Below, piece after piece: positions 59,990 to 64,000 of a stretch of DNA of 64,000 nt. Origin of the DNA: Caprella mutica. Taxonomy: Eukaryota; Arthropoda; Malacostraca; Amphipoda; Caprellidae. The stretch covers positions 122,533 to 186,532 of the forward strand of contig CANNZV010001056.1 of assembly GCA_947561585.1 (NCBI GenBank), given 5' to 3'. The position numbers and the translations under genes are program-made. The first letter of the stretch is position 1. The number at the start of each line of letters is the position of its first letter. A model generated the notes under the pieces. The model was not told where the DNA came from, did no database searches, and was given only the letters and a program-made list of their open reading frames with translations.

Positions 59990-61219
59990 GCTTTTTAACA
60001 TTAATTTAAAACAACTCCAGTTTGATTTAAAATAAGTCAAGTTTAAATTTAAAAAAATGAAGTTTAATTTAAAATAAAATTCTATGAGCCCTCGATATCA
60101 CACATAGGAAGCTCTGCACTAAAATCATTATATTACTAATGGGAGGGAATGAGATCATGTGAGTATACCATAATCTTTCATTGCCACCTTAATCTTTTAT
60201 TTCCCACCGTAATCTTTCATTGCCCACCGTAATCTTTTATTTCCCACCGTAATCTTTCATTGCCCATCGTAATCTTTCCTTGCCCACCGTAATCTTTCAT
60301 TGCCCACCATAATCTTTCATTGCCCACCATAATCCTTCATTGCCTCCATAATCTTTCTTTGCCCACCATAATCTTTCATTGCCCACTATAATCTTTCATT
60401 GCCCACCATAATCTTTCATTTCCTACCATAGTCTTTCATTACCTACCATAATCTTTCATTGCCCATCATAATCTTTCATTGCCCACCATAGTCTTTCATT
60501 GCCCACCATAATCTTTCATTGCCCACCATAGTCTTTCATTTCCAACCATAATCTTTCATTGCCCACCATAATCTTCCATTGCCTACCAAAATCTTTCATT
60601 GCCCACCATAATCTTTCATTGCCCACCATAATCTTCCATTGCTCACTTCTCTCCTTTCAATCTTCTCATCTCACTAAATTCTCACTTCTCTCATTTCACT
60701 TCTCTCATTTCACTTCTCTCATTTCACTCACTTCTCTCATTTCACTCACTTCTCTCATTTCATTTCTCTCATCTCATCTAACTAAATTCTCACTACCTAC
60801 TGTCATTTAATTTTCTCTCACTTCTCTCATCATAATTCTCACTTCTCTCATTTCACTACTCATGATCTCATTCCCTCCCATTACTAATATAATGATTTTA
60901 GTGCAGAGCTTCCTATGTATGATATCGAGGGCCCATAGAATTTTATTTTAAATTAAACTTCATTTTTTTTAATTAAACTTGAATTTTGTAAAATTAAAGT
61001 TGAACTATTTTAAATTAAAGTTGAACTATTTCAAATTAAAGTTGAACTATTTCAAATTAAAGTTGAACTATTTCAAATTAAAGTTGAACTATTTCAAATT
61101 AAAGTTGAACTATTTTAAATATAACTTGATTTATTTTAAATATAACTTGATTTATTTTAAATTTAACTTGACTTATTTTAAATTAAACTTGAATTGTTTT
61201 AAATTAATGTTAAAAAGCT
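59990..61219. mobile_element. About 1.23-kb foldback element with satellite core
   Basis: The ends are GCTTTTTAACATTAATTTAA (left) and its complement (right), TA-flanked on the left (59988-59989); the right flank is TG. The outer arms are iterated aaattaaagttgaactattt-type repeats of about 21 bp, expanded on the right (60985-61200). Inner arms of about 90 bp (60072-60162 and 60860-60953) are nearly perfect inverted copies around ccctcgatatca, ggaagctctgcactaaaatc and taatgggagggaatgagatc. The core is a 20-bp satellite. It shares its iterated-arm design with 42177-42839. Confidence 0.8.
60170..60850. repeat. 20-bp satellite (about 23 copies) followed by CT-rich repeats
   Basis: The unit is aatctttcattgcccaccat with variants cccaccgt, tttccta and one indel near 60345. 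From about 60650 it gives way to ttctctcatttcact repeats. All lies between the inverted arms of the foldback element. Confidence 0.9.
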
Positions 61220-61223
61220 GATA

Positions 61224-61364
61224 TACAGGGTGGCGCAAAAAAAAGGAAACCCATTTTCAAACTGGTTTATTTTACAAACTATTGAAGCTAGACATTTTCT
61301 AATAACATCCTTTTATTCCTTTACTTTTTCTGCATCTATCATTAAAATCTGTTGAAGTTAACAG
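61224..61364. other. DNA-transposon-like end abutting copy A''
   Basis: TA followed by CAGGGTGGCGCAAAAAAAAG then gaaaccc looks like a terminal repeat of a Tc1-like element. No matching opposite end was found in the window. It fills the short gap between the foldback element and the third duplication copy. Confidence 0.35.
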
Positions 61365-61744
61365 GTCAAGGTCATTTTTAACCCATAGATTATTGGATGG
61401 TCAAAGTCACTTAGGTATGCACTCTACCAGTGCACATCAACTAATTGCACTTAATGCACACCAATACAGAATATCGAACACTCCGTTTAATTGTTTATCA
61501 AACTCTTCAAATTTCACCCTATTCTTTATTTTAGCTTATTTAGCTCGTCAAACACTGAAACATGGAGTTTGAAGAGGTCCAACATGTTTGAAAATTGTTT
61601 GTCAAACTAATTATGTTTCTAAGAAATTCAAAATCGAGATGAGGATTTGTTATTCTTTTGACATATAATCATGTAAATATGAGTATTCTATTGAATACAT
61701 TTTAATACAATAGAAATAATTATTCTATCAAATGTTTGCCAAAC

Positions 61745-62085
61745 ATTTGGGGATATATATCATCATGCTCTTTGATTATTATTTTGATGAAACTATTTGA
61801 TAATATGTACTGTTAATTACCTTCATTTTATCTCTTCAGGTACACATTATTTAATTAGGTAATTAATATCACGGTAATATTTTGCATCAAATGAAAGGTA
61901 AGACCATGAAGCTTTCAAAGGTTGATTTAATTTCCAATGTATTTAGATGTCACTGCTCTAGATAATAATTTATGCATGCATTAATTAGATAATTAATATC
62001 AAAGGAAGCTTTCCTCGTTAAGATATCGTCTATCCTTTCCATTTTAATGGCATTACTAATTCTATTTTGCTGTGCCTTATGCTAC
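61745..62085 (-). other. Conserved block U2, inverted copy
   Basis: The reverse complement carries ttaattatctaattaatgca, gagcagtgacatctaaatac and tgcctgaagag-like text in the order of copies A and A', again beside U1. Confidence 0.65.
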
Positions 62086-62819
62086 ACACGAAGAAAATAT
62101 AATAATTAGGAGCATTATTTATTTAATTTCAAGTAATTAGCAATTTTGAAGCACATATCGTATTCAATGAAAATGTTAGATTCCTTATAATTTAATATTT
62201 TAAATTAACAAAATATTTGCATACAATGCATGTAATTCGTTCCTTTTTATCATACATTTCATAATTCATAAGTAATCTATTATTCCAGCTAAGTCCTAAC
62301 AGTCAGTTTTACGAAATATGTTTCAACTGTATTTTATACTTTGTATATTAAACAACGTGTGTATATTGTATATTCTACATTGAAATGTAAATATTATGGG
62401 TTAATTTATGCGAGATGTTACACACCAGAAAGGTGAGCATTGTACATATTGGATAATTAGCCCAAAAAATAAGTGAGAGTTATATTTTGGTTATATCTAT
62501 TACCTTCAATGTTATATTTAGTTATAATAATATTTAAATGATATAAGGTATGAACTCTAACGTTATAATTCACAGTCTGAAGAATATTCATTAAATAGTA
62601 GTGACAATCGCGTGCTTTGTGAATATGACGTCAACATAACAATTAACAGAATGAAAAAAAAAATTAATAGCAGTTTGTGTAAATGATTAGATGCTTTACA
62701 GTTTACATAAAATGACAATAGTTGAACAGTTTGTATATTTTATTACATTTTATCCTCAGAGTATTTCTTATGACGTCACGTACACGAAACACCTCATTTT
62801 TCTTTTTTATTTCTTTTTA

Positions 62820-63280
62820 TACACTGCGCCTTAAACTTTTAGAAATCCCCCTCTGCTTATCACATTATAGTGGTTATTAGTTAGGTATTTCCAATGCCAT
62901 TCTATTCAGTAGTCAGGTCTATCAATATCACTGCCTTACGTGCGATAACGTACTTAAAAATAGCCATGCTGGTAAATTAATTACCGTACAGTCCATGGAT
63001 AGAACTGTTAGCAAACAGATCCATTTTATTCAGCGTCAACAGGCAACAACAGCACGATTGACAAACATTCAGTGTCACATCTCTCTTTAACTACCACTCT
63101 ACTTCTTCACTATCATCACCTTATCAAAACAATGTCCTGGTCTTCAAAATACTGAACTGTGCTATCAAGAAGTGACGCTAAAATTGTGTCCGTGAATTTA
63201 ATGTGTAATACCCTAAGAAACGGCCATCACTTTCGCACTAACAGCGAGGTATTGCGGACCAATTATAACTCTATTGCAGA
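62820..63280 (-). other. Highly conserved triplicated block U1, inverted copy
   Basis: This is the reverse complement of the U1 block. It matches copy A at gatagc, gtagtt and atttacc but A' at gtcaatcg, gatagacc and tataattgg. It has its own changes (gcgaaag, cggacac). No copy is therefore simply derived from another in this comparison. Confidence 0.75.
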
Positions 63281-63525
63281 AAGTTATCATTTTTAGCAAT
63301 TGAGTGTACGTTGATTATACATACACATACCACCAAACAATTTTACGAACATCATTTATTTTCATTCATATATACGTTAAAATGTACAAATGGAACAGTT
63401 TTGCATTTATTCAAAATGATATCGATAAATAATGCATATTTTTCAATGCATCCAATATCCACATTTTATGTACTGTATAATAATATACAATAGCAGTTAC
63501 TGTCAAATTTACTCCTAAAGTATCT

Positions 63526-64000
63526 TATGCACATTTGAAAAACAGTTCGTGTTATATATGTACTGTAGCGTGACACGAGGTAAAGTCAACCGATATTGTA
63601 CAATTGAATTTTGTTATCTAACTTTCCAGCTCACCCTGAACAAATAACATTTTTCAGTAAATAGCATAATAAATCAAGGCATTCCAAACAATCTAGTGAA
63701 TTAATTTGTTCATTAATTTCAATTGTCGTTCCACCAGGTTCATTTATTTTCTCTGATAGTGACACCTACTAACTAATATTCTGTATAATTAGCTGTGATT
63801 TTCTCCCTATTTCTGTTTCCTGGTCTGATTATATTAAGCCTGAACTTTAAATAAAAACTGCCATTGGATTTGAAATGAATGGAGAATGCTTGGGCATTAA
63901 AATAAGTGGAATTAATATGAACTGCTTAATGATACCTATACATGACGAGTATTATGTACTGCAATTGTTATGGAATCTTTAGATATATTTCTCTTCAATA
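63526..64000. other. Sequence beyond the A'' breakpoint, no gene seen
   Basis: Similarity to copies A and A' ends near 63525. The remainder is AT-rich and closed in all frames. Confidence 0.5.

Larger units (their letters stand above)
61365..63525 (-). repeat. Partial inverted third copy of the duplication (A'')
   Basis: The reverse complement aligns with about 10220-11990 of copy A and 28770-30690 of copy A'. It includes both highly conserved blocks, the gtgcactggtagagtgcata motif, and the sequence around 10300-10440. It stops near 63525, before the conserved 29-codon ORF, so that ORF is absent here. In the 10220-10440 part it resembles copy A more than A'. Confidence 0.85.

Noticed and set aside
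60979..61221. 80-codon open frame with a seven-residue FKLKLNY repeat
   Set aside because: It is the translation of a 21-bp iterated repeat in a foldback arm; period divisible by three keeps it open.

Overview
This window is very AT-rich eukaryotic DNA, judged by eye at about 70% AT. It has no convincing intact protein-coding gene. It holds decayed transposons, foldback elements, minisatellites and a large segmental duplication, and reads as a gene desert or the inside of very large introns in an invertebrate genome. The transposase relic at 3.8-5.0 kb belongs to the mariner/maT-like branch of Tc1/mariner. From memory its wording resembles copies abundant in caligid copepods such as salmon lice, but that assignment is inference and should be tested by database search. 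No bacterial features (operons, ribosome binding sites, CRISPR) are present.

Layout. 1-12.2 kb is copy A of a segmental duplication, cut by the left window edge. It contains a dead mariner element (3791-5042), a GACCTTGACC-rich interspersed repeat, and several blocks far better conserved than their surroundings. 12.25-12.7 kb is a 44-bp minisatellite. 12.7-19 kb shows no recognisable feature apart from weak exon-like islands. 19.0-30.86 kb is copy A', collinear with A, with later insertions: a LINE fragment near 24.8 kb and a 1417-bp DNA element at 25928-27344 whose empty site survives in copy A. 31-42 kb holds a TTAA-flanked element (33776-34613), a 43-bp satellite (36.1-37.0 kb), a nearly 900-bp palindromic TA-flanked element (37357-38251), a second transposase relic (38301-38825) and a strong 46-bp-arm hairpin (39.8 kb). 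42-56 kb has an iterated foldback element, 27-bp and 36-bp arrays, a homopurine tract of about 670 bp, one exon-like minus-strand ORF (49903-50054), and nested hairpin satellites enclosed by a perfect 20-bp inverted repeat (53986-55313). 56-61.2 kb has a 20-bp array, a tandem duplication, a second GACCTTGACC repeat copy and a large foldback element. 61.4-63.5 kb is a third, inverted, partial copy (A'') of the duplication.

Most notable: a block of about 460 bp is present three times (10505-10970, 28819-29281, and inverted at 62820-63280) at roughly 95-98% identity by eye, while most flanking duplicated DNA has drifted much further. A second block of about 360 bp (11393-11760 and partners) behaves similarly. 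Each copy of the first block carries its own private changes. A 29-codon ORF with a conserved start, frame and stop position is shared by A and A'. These are the best candidates for an undescribed functional unit: enhancer, structured RNA or micropeptide.
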